A stretch of 64,000 bases of DNA from Bacillota bacterium (GTDB taxonomy: Bacteria > Bacillota > Clostridia > Acetivibrionales > JAEZXR01), in NCBI GenBank assembly GCA_023419605.1, contig JAEZXR010000061.1, forward strand, positions 1-64,000, written 5' to 3'. The position numbers were made by a program, and so were the translations under genes. Positions within the stretch are counted from its first letter, which is position 1. Each line of letters begins with the position of its first letter. The notes under the pieces are model-generated. The model worked only from the letters and a program-made list of their open reading frames with translations. It did not search any database and had not been told where the DNA came from. Positions 17,596 through 25,296 of the stretch are shown here, in pieces.

Positions 17596-18056
17596 GAATT
17601 GCCTCGGATAGGGTTTATTTGTGTAAAGAAGGCTTTGGTGTGGAAAATAAATTGATACTCAACGGCCAAAATGACGCTCAGCCTGATAATGAAGTCAAAA
17701 AATGAATTTCTTGTAAAGAATTCTAAAAGTTGTTTTCGATACCACGGCGTTGTTTGGTTAAGCTGTTCAGGTGAGAAGGAAAGCTAAAACATTTTGTGAG
17801 TATGCAGGTAGCATTATGTTGCCAGGAGTCATTCCATCAGTTTTATTGGTGGTTGTGGGAGGTGCCATTTCTGATCAGATCAAGATTACGCCCGTAGTGG
17901 ATTTACAGGTTATCCCCAGGGCCTTCCTTGGAGTCTGTGTCCCTGGAATTGTTTGTTATAAGATACCATTTTGTGAGTACACTATGTATTGTGGAGGTGC
18001 AGCGGAAGTTATATTTTCGCCGATCCTAAGTTTTATATACAGGAGTTGGTACAACG
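17596..18056. other. intergenic region, possible gene remnant and partial repeat
   Basis: About 460 bp without a convincing gene. A hydrophobic open frame (17771-18103, GTG start) contains LPGVIPSVLLVVVGGAI but overlaps the next gene by 47 bp, ends in repeat-derived sequence and matches no family I know. It might be a remnant of a membrane protein. The phrase CATTTTGTGAGTA occurs twice, near 17789 and 17967. A partial repeat occupies 17995-18030. Confidence 0.4.
17995..18030 (+). repeat. partial intergenic repeat (right-end module of family A)
   Basis: GGTGCAGCGGAAGTTATATT followed by TTCGCCGATCCTAAG. The same words occur at 52051-52095 and, changed, at 23296-23330. It lies 27 bp before the next start and ends just before the ribosome binding site. 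Confidence 0.6.
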
Positions 18057-18965
18057 ATGAAGAGGATTGTCAGTGTCAGCATAGGTTCTTCATGCAGGGA
18101 TAAATACATTGAAGCGGAATTGTTAGGAGAAAAGTACAGTATAGAGAGAATCGGAACCGATGGAGACATAAAAAAAGCCATTGCAATGATCCAGAAACTG
18201 GACGGGAGTGTAAGTGCTTTTGGCATGGGAGGGATTGACCTGTATCTGACAACAGGGGATAATCGAAGATACAGGATTCGGGATGCAGTACCCATTATGG
18301 AGGCGGCGGAGCGTACGCCCATCGTGGACGGAACAGGGATAAAGAATACCCTGGAAAAGAAAGCGGTAGAATACTTAAGGGATAATGACATCCTGGAACT
18401 GAAAAACAAAAATGTACTTATTACCAGTGCCGCAGACCGGTTTAAAATGGCAGAGACCTTTGTGAACTGTGGTTGCAATGTTATCATTGGTGATTTTATC
18501 TTTGCGTTGGGAATTCCTTTACCCATTCGGAGCCTGAATGTATTCCGGCGTGTTGCCGACATACTGATTCCGATGATTTCAAGGCTGCCTTTTGAGGTGC
18601 TTTATCCCACGGGAGACAAGCAAAAGGAAGCGAGCCACCACAAGTTTTCCAAGTTTTATGACGATGCAGATATTATCGCAGGAGATTTTCATTATATCAA
18701 GAAATACATGCCTATGGATATGGAGGATAAGGTTATCGTAACCAACACCGTTACTGTCGAGGATGTGGAACTGCTGAAAAAAAGAGGGGTAAAGCTTCTC
18801 GTTACCACCACGCCGGAATGGGATGGCAGATCCTTTGGAACCAATGTCATGGAAGCACTGCTGGTAAGCACTTCCGGCAAAAAGCCTGAGGAACTGACGG
18901 AACAGGAGTATTATGCGCTGATTGACAGGTTGAATTTCCGACCCAGAGTGGAATATTTGAATTAG
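18057..18965 (+). CDS. conserved clostridial protein, sometimes labelled quinate 5-dehydrogenase
   Basis: 302 residues. It begins KRIVSVSIGSSCRDK and has a central GMGGIDLYLTTGDNRRY segment (about 56-70), an AADRFKMAETFVNCGCNVIIGDF stretch that looks like a Rossmann-type strand-turn-helix (about 123-146), and a C-terminal LVTTTPEWDGRSFGTN segment. I recall the family being auto-named quinate 5-dehydrogenase, but nothing in the sequence proves that activity and no shikimate genes are near. ACAGGAGTTGG precedes the ATG. Followed by a bidirectional terminator. Treat the function as unknown. Confidence 0.75.
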   Translation: MKRIVSVSIGSSCRDKYIEAELLGEKYSIERIGTDGDIKKAIAMIQKLDGSVSAFGMGGIDLYLTTGDNRRYRIRDAVPIMEAAERTPIVDGTGIKNTLEKKAVEYLRDNDILELKNKNVLITSAADRFKMAETFVNCGCNVIIGDFIFALGIPLPIRSLNVFRRVADILIPMISRLPFEVLYPTGDKQKEASHHKFSKFYDDADIIAGDFHYIKKYMPMDMEDKVIVTNTVTVEDVELLKKRGVKLLVTTTPEWDGRSFGTNVMEALLVSTSGKKPEELTEQEYYALIDRLNFRPRVEYLN

Positions 18966-19000
18966 GACTTATAAAATAAAACAGGGTCTTAAAAAAACAA

Positions 19001-19036
19001 AAAGGGGAGTGGCCGATCTCCCCTTTCTGTTTTTTA
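19001..19036. terminator. bidirectional terminator
   Basis: AAAGGGGAG (19001-19009) pairs with CTCCCCTTT (19018-19026). An A-rich tract lies upstream and CTGTTTTTTAC downstream, so it can serve the plus-strand gene at 18057 and the converging small minus-strand gene. Confidence 0.85.
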
Positions 19037-19045
19037 CTTCAAATT

Positions 19046-19219
19046 TTAGTCTTTCTTCAATATATAACCCCAAAACAAACCTTTTAAAAAGACTACAACC
19101 AGTATTCCAAGGGCCATCATTGCGCTAAGACTAATGGAGCTTTCTTCCTGCTGGTGATTTTCAAGCTGCTTTTTGCTGTAAACTCTCGGGTGCTTTCTAT
19201 ATCTTGAAGTAGCCACCAT
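19046..19219 (-). CDS. small single-pass membrane protein
   Basis: Unrecognised 57-residue protein: a basic N-terminus (ATSRYRKHPRVYSKKQ), then one predicted membrane segment (about residues 30-50, LSAMMALGILVVVFLKGLFW) ending in ILKKD. A clear GGGAGGG lies just before the start region; ATG (19219) is only 3 bases from it, so GTG at 19216 is as likely. A longer frame from 19267 is less likely. Good ribosome binding site, gene-sized frame and flanking terminator support a real gene; the basic, N-in/C-out tail pattern is typical of small anchor proteins. Confidence 0.6.
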   Translation of the reverse strand: MVATSRYRKHPRVYSKKQLENHQQEESSISLSAMMALGILVVVFLKGLFWGYILKKD

Positions 19220-19294
19220 AATCCCTCCCAAAAATCGTAATAGGCTCCCATGATTATTATTTTCCAAAGTACAAAATTTAATATTTCCAGATTA

Positions 19295-19324
19295 TTGAAT
19301 AATATGCTGTGAATTTATTATACT
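19295..19324 (+). promoter_or_regulatory. possible promoter of the M16 peptidase pair
   Basis: TTGAAT (19295-19300), 18-bp spacer, TATACT (19319-19324), about 135 bp before the first M16 gene. Confidence 0.5.
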
Positions 19325-19459
19325 ATAAAGGGATATGTGAATCGCCAATATGATTTAAAAGGAATAAATTTAATTTTCGATGAGCAAGCAAGGAAATACA
19401 AGCGCACAAAAGAGGAAATGCAAAAACTTTTGTGCGTTGTATATAGGAGGACGATCATC

Positions 19460-20749
19460 ATGCAAAATATAACATCTGAGGGATTGATTGAAAAAATTGC
19501 ATCTTTAAACGGTATTGAAGTTTATCATTTAAAAACCGGCAAATTCAAAACAAATACCATTAACTTTTTCTTTCACGACATTCTTACAAAAGAAAACGTG
19601 ACCAAAAACGCCCTTGTACCGGCTGTATTGAGAAGAGGGTGCGCCCGCTTTCCTACCTTTCAGGATATAGCCCTTTATCTGGAGGAATTGTATGGATCCA
19701 CATTTGATTGTGGTGTTAACAAGAAAGGGGAAAGGCAGGTCATACAATTCTATGCGGAATTTGTATCTGACAAGTATACCGGTGAAAATATAAATATTTT
19801 TGATAAAGCTTTTGATCTGCTGTATGAAATTATGACTGAACCTGTTCTGGAGGATGGGGGCTTTAAAAAGGAATATCTGGCACAGGAAAAGGAAAACTTA
19901 AAAAATATGATCGAGGGCCGTGTCAATGACAAGGTCCAATATGCGGCTGAAAAATGCCTTGAAGTGATGTGTAGTGAAGAGCCTTTTGGCATTTTTGAGT
20001 ATGGTTCTGTGGAGGACCTAAATGCCATTGATGAAAAGGCATTATACCGGCATTATCAGCATTTCCTTGAAAGCTTTCCGATGGATGTTTATATAACGGG
20101 TCCTGTAGAGGAAAGCAGTGTTAAACGGATGCTGGATAAGCTGGCTGGAATGAAAAGAACGGCTGTTAAAAAGATGGAAAAGGAAATGATACATAAGGAA
20201 GTTTCAGAAGTCCGGAATGTTGTAGACCGGATGAGTGTAAACCAGGGCAAACTTTCTCTTGGCTTCAGGACTCATGTATCGCCAGAGGATAAGGAATATT
20301 ACCAGTTGATGGTATATAACGGTGTTCTTGGAGGAGGAACTACCTCCAAACTATTTCAAAATGTAAGAGAAAAGGCCAGTCTGGCTTATTATGCTTTTTC
20401 GCGGTTGGAAAAGTTTAAAGGACTGATGCTGATCAGCAGCGGTATTGAGATACAAAATAAAGACCAGGCCTATGAAATTATCCTTCAGCAGTTGGAAGAT
20501 ATAAAATCGGGAAATATTTCCGATTACGAATTCGATTCCACGATAAAGAGCATTGAGACAGGAATCAAATCACTGCAGGATAGCCAGCTGCAGATGGTAG
20601 ACTTTTATCTTAGCCAATCCATAACAAATACCAAGGACGATTTTAACTCCATCATTGAGAAAGTTTTAAAAGTCACCAAACAGGATGTAACGGATATTTC
20701 CCGGAAAATTCAACTGGACACTGTGTATTTCCTAACCTCGAATCAATAG
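19460..20749 (+). CDS. M16 peptidase-like protein, YmfF type
   Basis: 429-residue member of the insulinase/pitrilysin superfamily lacking the HxxEH zinc motif; the equivalent area reads LVPAVLRRGCARFPTFQDIA. The second half carries the usual C-terminal M16 features (GGGTTSKLFQNVREKASLAYY, about 290-312). Such inactive halves pair with a zinc-bearing partner, here the next gene. The ATG at 19460 has ATAGGAGGACG before it; the longer frame from 19337 starts far upstream with no site. In B. subtilis the ymfF-ymfH pair is linked to EF-P modification, but that role is only analogy here. Confidence 0.85.
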   Translation: MQNITSEGLIEKIASLNGIEVYHLKTGKFKTNTINFFFHDILTKENVTKNALVPAVLRRGCARFPTFQDIALYLEELYGSTFDCGVNKKGERQVIQFYAEFVSDKYTGENINIFDKAFDLLYEIMTEPVLEDGGFKKEYLAQEKENLKNMIEGRVNDKVQYAAEKCLEVMCSEEPFGIFEYGSVEDLNAIDEKALYRHYQHFLESFPMDVYITGPVEESSVKRMLDKLAGMKRTAVKKMEKEMIHKEVSEVRNVVDRMSVNQGKLSLGFRTHVSPEDKEYYQLMVYNGVLGGGTTSKLFQNVREKASLAYYAFSRLEKFKGLMLISSGIEIQNKDQAYEIILQQLEDIKSGNISDYEFDSTIKSIETGIKSLQDSQLQMVDFYLSQSITNTKDDFNSIIEKVLKVTKQDVTDISRKIQLDTVYFLTSNQ

Positions 20750-20751
20750 AT

Positions 20752-20847
20752 GTAACGTGCTTTAACCCTTATAGCATCCGGATGATAAAGGGGCTGGCTT
20801 TCAGGACGGCTTATTCTCCGGATAAATCCATAGATAAAGTACGATAC
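20752..20847 (+). repeat. family B intergenic inverted-repeat element, copy 1
   Basis: GTAACGTGCTTT (20752-20763) faces AAAGTACGATAC (20836-20847), imperfect termini. Internal words CCTTATA and GGATAAATCCA recur in the copy nested at 57075-57172. It fills the gap between the two M16 genes and ends about 8 bp before the ribosome binding site. Confidence 0.65.
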
Positions 20848-20869
20848 TTAAAAATAGGGAGATGATTCA

Positions 20870-22153
20870 ATGGATATGAAGACGATTGAATACAAAAATA
20901 TCGATGAAGTAGTGTATCTGTATGAGCACACATCAGGGCTCAAGGCTTTTGTAATACCTAAGAAGGGGTATTCAAAAAAATATGCTACCTTTGCCACCCA
21001 CTACGGCTCTATCAATAGTGAATTTGTGCTGCCTGGGGAAGAAAAGCCCATAAAGGTACCGGACGGTATTGCCCATTTCCTTGAACACAAGCTCTTTGAG
21101 CAGAAGGATGGGAGCGTGATGGATAAATTTTCGGCACTGGGTTCCAGTCCGAATGCCTATACAACCTTTAACCAGACGGTGTATCTCTTCTCCTGTACCG
21201 ATAAATTCGATGAGAATTTCCAACTTCTTTTGGATTTTGTACAGAATCCGTATATTACGGAGGAAAGTGTTGAAAAGGAGAAAGGGATCATTGGTCAGGA
21301 AATAAAGATGTATGAGGATGACGCGAGTTGGCGGGCGTTTTTTAACCTTTTAGGTGCTTTTTATACGGAAAACCCGGTAAAAATCGATATTGCCGGAACG
21401 GTAGAAAGTATAAGCAAGATCAATCGTGAGATCCTGTACAAATGCTATAATACCTTCTATAATCCATCGAACATGGTCATACTGGTGGTAGGAGATGTAA
21501 ACCCGAATGAGGTCTTCGCCCAGGTAGAAAAAAGCATAAAGACCGCAGAGGGAGCCGGAGAAATAAAAAGGATTTTCCCGGAGGAAGCGAATCGCATCCA
21601 TAAGGAATATGTAGAACAGACCCTTGCAGTTGCCACTCCTCTCTTTCAAATGGGTTTCAGAGATGACCGGCTGCCCGGGAAGGGAATTGAGGCGCTGCGC
21701 CAGGAAATTGCGGTAAAGTTATTACTGGAAATGATAGTAGGCAGGAGTTCTAAATTATATAACGATATGTATGCAGAAGGTTTGATTAACAGTACCTTCG
21801 ATTTTGATTATACCCTGGAAGAGACTTATGGATTCTCTATGTTTGGAGGGGAGTCCCGGGATCCGTTAAAAGTGAAGGAGAGAATTTTAGCGGAAATCAA
21901 GTCCTTTGCTGAAAAGGGGCTGGATCAAAATAGCTTCGAAAGAGTCAGAAAAGCCATGCAAGGCAGGTTTGTACGACAAATGAATTCAATAGAAAGGATC
22001 TCTCATCTTTTCATGTCCGTATATTTTAAAGGGGCAAATCTATTTGACTATCTGGATGTTTATGATAAAATAACATTTGAGTATGTCAATGAAATATTTG
22101 GCAGCCACTTTACTATGGACAAAATGGCTTTATCTGTGATTAAGCCGACGTAA
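20870..22153 (+). CDS. M16 family metallopeptidase, YmfH type
   Basis: 427-residue zinc peptidase of the pitrilysin family with the inverted motif HFLEH (GIAHFLEHKLFE, about residues 67-78) and the downstream glutamate region KEKGIIGQEIKMYEDD (about 133). The first domain is complete; the second carries ETYGFSMFGGESRDP. It follows the zinc-less partner, and the two probably form a heterodimeric clamshell. AGGGAGATGATTCA precedes the ATG. Peptide substrate is unknown. Confidence 0.88.
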   Translation: MDMKTIEYKNIDEVVYLYEHTSGLKAFVIPKKGYSKKYATFATHYGSINSEFVLPGEEKPIKVPDGIAHFLEHKLFEQKDGSVMDKFSALGSSPNAYTTFNQTVYLFSCTDKFDENFQLLLDFVQNPYITEESVEKEKGIIGQEIKMYEDDASWRAFFNLLGAFYTENPVKIDIAGTVESISKINREILYKCYNTFYNPSNMVILVVGDVNPNEVFAQVEKSIKTAEGAGEIKRIFPEEANRIHKEYVEQTLAVATPLFQMGFRDDRLPGKGIEALRQEIAVKLLLEMIVGRSSKLYNDMYAEGLINSTFDFDYTLEETYGFSMFGGESRDPLKVKERILAEIKSFAEKGLDQNSFERVRKAMQGRFVRQMNSIERISHLFMSVYFKGANLFDYLDVYDKITFEYVNEIFGSHFTMDKMALSVIKPT

Positions 22154-22164
22154 GGGGGAGAAAG

Positions 22165-23232
22165 ATGAATAATGTTAAGTTCCCGGGCTTAGGGGGGCTG
22201 GAGTTAGCTGTCAGTGATATTGCACTGAAAATAGGACCTTTTTCTATCTTCGGAAATGAAATAGGCCCCATCAGTATTTACTGGTATGGAATTATTATTG
22301 CAGCAGCTTTTTTAACCGCTGTTATCCTTGCCCTGCGGCAGAGTGAGAAATTCGGAATCAAGCAGGAGGATTTCATAGACCTGATACTTTTTGCTGCACC
22401 TGTAGGAATTATTGGCGCCCGGCTGTATTATGTAATATTCAGCTGGGAAAGTTATCGGGATGATCCCTTGGAAATATTCCGAATCTGGCATGGTGGATTA
22501 GCGATTTATGGAGGAATTATTGCCGGGCTTGTCACGGCATACTTCTTTGCAAAGGCAAAAAAGATAAACCCGCTGCAGCTTCTGGATTTTGGTGTACCTT
22601 ACATAGCCATTGCCCAGGCCATTGGAAGATGGGGAAATTTCGTAAACCAGGAAGCCTTTGGCACCAACACAACCTTGCCCTGGGGAATGACCAGCCAAAG
22701 GGTGCAAAATGAGCTTTTCAGGCTGCAGATGGAAGGGCAGAACGTGAATCCGGATCTTCCGGTCCATCCAACCTTCCTATACGAGTCTTTGTGGAATCTG
22801 ATGATTTTCGCGGTTCTTATATGGTACAGAAAAAGAAGAAGAGCCAATGGTGAGGTTGTTTGCCTGTACATGGTTCTCTACGGGCTGGGGAGATTCTTTA
22901 TTGAGGGACTTAGAACCGATAGCCTGTTGCTGGGAAATCTGAGAATTTCACAGGTTCTGGCGGCTCTGTTCGTATTGGTATTCAGTATTCTGTTGTTTAG
23001 AACTATACGCAAGGCTGGGGAGGCAGAGATTACTGCTGAAGTTGGAACCAGTGAATATGGGGCCGTTTTAATGAGTATGAAAGAGGAAGAAGCACATCAG
23101 CAGGCGGCTGAGGCAGAAGCTGAGACCAAAGAAGAAGCGGGTCAGGAAGAGCAGGATGACATCCCGCAAGAAGAGGAAGCCGTCACAGAGCAATCCGATG
23201 CAGAGCCGCAGGAAAAAGAAAATAAAGAGTAA
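22165..23232 (+). CDS. lgt: prolipoprotein diacylglyceryl transferase with acidic C-terminal tail
   Basis: Transfers diacylglycerol from phosphatidylglycerol to the lipobox cysteine of prolipoproteins, in the cytoplasmic membrane. The catalytic-site segment WHGGLAIYGGI (about 107) and the signature GRWGNFVNQEAFG (about 154-166) are clear, with seven hydrophobic segments over residues 1-290. Residues about 290-355 are an extra, highly acidic Glu/Ala/Gln-rich tail that the family normally lacks. GGGGGAG precedes the ATG. Substrates in this window include PstS and the deacetylase at 48322. It is 11 bp after the M16 gene. Confidence 0.95.
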   Translation: MNNVKFPGLGGLELAVSDIALKIGPFSIFGNEIGPISIYWYGIIIAAAFLTAVILALRQSEKFGIKQEDFIDLILFAAPVGIIGARLYYVIFSWESYRDDPLEIFRIWHGGLAIYGGIIAGLVTAYFFAKAKKINPLQLLDFGVPYIAIAQAIGRWGNFVNQEAFGTNTTLPWGMTSQRVQNELFRLQMEGQNVNPDLPVHPTFLYESLWNLMIFAVLIWYRKRRRANGEVVCLYMVLYGLGRFFIEGLRTDSLLLGNLRISQVLAALFVLVFSILLFRTIRKAGEAEITAEVGTSEYGAVLMSMKEEEAHQQAAEAEAETKEEAGQEEQDDIPQEEEAVTEQSDAEPQEKENKE

Positions 23233-23242
23233 TATTCATATG

Positions 23243-23278
23243 AAAATAGGTTGGATTAAATATCTAACCTATTTTTTA
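23243..23278 (+). terminator. intrinsic terminator after lgt
   Basis: AAAATAGGTTGGAT (23243-23256) pairs with ATCTAACCTATTTT (23262-23275, one G-U pair) and runs on into TTT. Confidence 0.8.
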
Positions 23279-23295
23279 TGCAGCGAGGCATACTA

Positions 23296-23330
23296 AAGTG
23301 CAGCGAAAATATTACTTTCGTCAATCTCAA
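23296..23330 (+). repeat. partial intergenic repeat (right-end module of family A)
   Basis: TAAAGTGCAGCGAAAATATT then ACTTTCGTCAATCTC; GCGAAA faces TTTCG. Same module as 17995-18030 and 52051-52095, upstream of rodA. Confidence 0.5.
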
Positions 23331-23436
23331 CAATCCTATATTGGGAAAAATTAAGGTGGAATTTTGTGTGTCCCTGAGTTATAATTCATAGAGAGGTTCT
23401 TATAAAGGCAGTTTTATTGAAGTTAGGTGGGTGCAC

Positions 23437-24570
23437 ATGTATCATGTAGAAAAAACAAAAGGTATCAATCTTATAAAAAGATTTGACTATATACTCTTTA
23501 TCGCAGTGATTATATTGACTGGAATCGGAATTGTTGTTGTGAGAAGTGCTACGATGACAATGCCGGGGGCAAACCGAATGATGATGACGCAGATGGCGGG
23601 GGTGTTTTTGGGTGTTATCGCCGCACTGGTCATGAGCCGCATTGATTATAAGGATTTTAAGACCCTTGGAATTCTATTTTATACAGGAAGCGTAGTACTA
23701 TTAATTGCGGTGCTGTTTATAGGAACAGGGGATAGCCTGGGAAGCAGAAGCTGGATCCGGGTTGGGCCTGTTTCTCTTCAACCTTCCGAATTGGCAAAAG
23801 TGGGCTTTATTCTTGTAACTTCCATCTTTCTTGAAAGAATAAAAGAGGGGGCCTACACAGGGAAGGATGTGCTGAAGCTGGGTCTTTATGCGGCAGTCCC
23901 CATTGGTTTGGTTGTTGCTCAGCATGATTTCGGTACTACAACGGTTTTTTTATTTATCTTCTTTATCATGCTTTTTATTGCGGGACTCCCCTATAAATAT
24001 ATAGCGGCGCTGGGGGGGACATTTTTAGCTGCTTTACCGTTTTTGTGGTTTTTTGTTTTTAATGATAACAGGAGAAACCGAATTCGTGTGTTTCTTGATC
24101 CGGAGTTAGATCCTCTGGGGGCAGGATTTAATACGATAAAGGCGAAAATCGCCATCGGGTCGGGTCAATTATATGGACAGGGGCTGTTTCAAGGAATACA
24201 GACGCAAAACAATGGTGTACCGGTAAAGGAATCCGACTTTATTTTTACTGTAATCGGTGAAGAACTTGGTTTTGTGGGTGCTGCTGTTGTGATTTTGCTG
24301 ATTTTTTTCATTATGATGCGGTGCATCTATATTGCCCGGAATGCCAGAGATTATTACGGTTCCTTTCTGGTCATCGGCGTGGTTGCCATGCAGGCCTTTC
24401 ATGTCTTTGAAAATATAGGCATGACCATAGGGATACTGCCTGTAACGGGAGTCCCCTTACCCTTTGTAAGCCACGGAGCTACTTCCATGCTGGCGAATTA
24501 TCTGGCCATTGGAGTGGTACTGAGCGTATCTATGCGAAGAAAGAAAACCATATTTAATACAGAAGAGTAA
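23437..24570 (+). CDS. SEDS-family rod-shape protein RodA-like
   Basis: Membrane glycosyltransferase of the SEDS family that polymerises lipid II with a class B PBP. 377 residues with about ten membrane segments. Conserved stretches are visible: GSRSWIRVGPVSLQPSELAK (about 106-125), the long extracellular loop with FLDPELDPLGAGFN and the end motif PVTGVPLPFVSHGATS (about 341-356). The ATG at 23437 has AGGTGG six bases upstream. RodA versus FtsW is judged by place: it stands alone before the division cluster, whereas another SEDS gene lies between mraY and murG. Confidence 0.85.
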   Translation: MYHVEKTKGINLIKRFDYILFIAVIILTGIGIVVVRSATMTMPGANRMMMTQMAGVFLGVIAALVMSRIDYKDFKTLGILFYTGSVVLLIAVLFIGTGDSLGSRSWIRVGPVSLQPSELAKVGFILVTSIFLERIKEGAYTGKDVLKLGLYAAVPIGLVVAQHDFGTTTVFLFIFFIMLFIAGLPYKYIAALGGTFLAALPFLWFFVFNDNRRNRIRVFLDPELDPLGAGFNTIKAKIAIGSGQLYGQGLFQGIQTQNNGVPVKESDFIFTVIGEELGFVGAAVVILLIFFIMMRCIYIARNARDYYGSFLVIGVVAMQAFHVFENIGMTIGILPVTGVPLPFVSHGATSMLANYLAIGVVLSVSMRRKKTIFNTEE

Positions 24571-24579
24571 AGGAAGCTT

Positions 24580-24630
24580 AAAAAGCCTGAGAACGGTTGA
24601 TATAGGGTCAACCGGCTCAGGCTTTTTTTA
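24580..24630 (+). terminator. intrinsic terminator after rodA
   Basis: AAAAGCCTGAG pairs with CTCAGGCTTTT, with an inner GGTTGA/TCAACC stem, followed by a run of T residues to about 24629. Confidence 0.92.
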
Positions 24631-24688
24631 TTTTATAGGACTATTTTCCTATCTTTTGTTTTAGGTCTGGGAAATATTTAAAACTATC

Positions 24689-24715
24689 TTGATTCTTTCA
24701 GGAATATAGTATAAA
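24689..24715 (+). promoter_or_regulatory. possible promoter of the mraZ cluster
   Basis: TTGATT (24689-24694), short 15-bp spacer, TATAAA (24710-24715), just before the GTGG repeats. Spacing is poor, so a different start site is possible. Confidence 0.4.
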
Positions 24716-24727
24716 ATTCCATTAGAA

Positions 24728-24776
24728 GTGGTGAGAAGTGGAGTGAAGTGGTGGAAAAAACCACAAAAGTGGAGCG
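24728..24776 (+). promoter_or_regulatory. MraZ operator: GTGG repeats at 10-bp spacing
   Basis: GTGG occurs at 24728, 24738 and 24748, exactly one helical turn apart, and again at 24751 and 24769; most are followed by AG or TG as in GTGGAG/GTGGTG boxes. MraZ proteins bind such direct repeats before their own gene and control the dcw cluster. Position and spacing here fit that known autoregulation. Confidence 0.85.
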
Positions 24777-24826
24777 AAAAGAATAAAAACTTCTAAATCT
24801 TCGCTGTAGCATTCGAGGTGACAAGG

Positions 24827-25258
24827 TTGTTTTATGGTGAATACCAGCATTCGGTGGACCCAAAGGGCCGCGTAATAGTGCCATCAAAGTTCAGAGACGG
24901 CCTTGGTGAGAAGTTCATACTTACCAAGGGTCTTGACAACTGCCTGTTTGCGTATTCAGCCGAAGAGTGGAGCAATCTTGAAACTAAGCTTCGAGCCCTT
25001 CCGTTTACGGATAAGGACGTAAGAGCTTTCGTCAGATTTTTCTTTGCAGGAGCTTGTGAATGCGAAGTGGACAAGCAGGGAAGAATACTAATACCTCAGA
25101 ACCTGAGAGAATATGCAGGCCTGGAAAAGGACATCTATGTGATCGGTGTTTCTACGCGAGTGGAAATCTGGGACAAGTCCCGGTGGGATAATTACAGCAG
25201 TGATGATAATGTAAGTGCTGACCAAATCGCCGAAAAGATGGCTATGCTAGGGATATAA
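24827..25258 (+). CDS. mraZ: transcriptional regulator MraZ
   Basis: AbrB-fold DNA-binding protein that regulates the division and cell-wall cluster, binding GTGG-type repeats as a ring oligomer. About 143 residues. Both tandem domains show their signature: HSVDPKGRVIVPSKFRDGL (about 8-26) and CEVDKQGRILIPQNLREYA (about 81-99). The TTG at 24827 gives the standard FYGEYQHSVD start and has CGAGGTGAC before it. First gene of the cluster. Confidence 0.96.
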   Translation: MFYGEYQHSVDPKGRVIVPSKFRDGLGEKFILTKGLDNCLFAYSAEEWSNLETKLRALPFTDKDVRAFVRFFFAGACECEVDKQGRILIPQNLREYAGLEKDIYVIGVSTRVEIWDKSRWDNYSSDDNVSADQIAEKMAMLGI

Positions 25259-25296
25259 AAGTTAACAGTTAACTGTTTGAAATGGAGAGTTGCTAG

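Noticed and set aside
16700..17600. Riboswitch or hydrogenase gene after hypE
   Set aside because: Only a simple terminator and an ABC ATPase are seen.
17771..18103. 110-codon hydrophobic frame
   Set aside because: Overlaps the next gene by 47 bp, its end is repeat-derived, and no family was recognised; kept only as a possible remnant.
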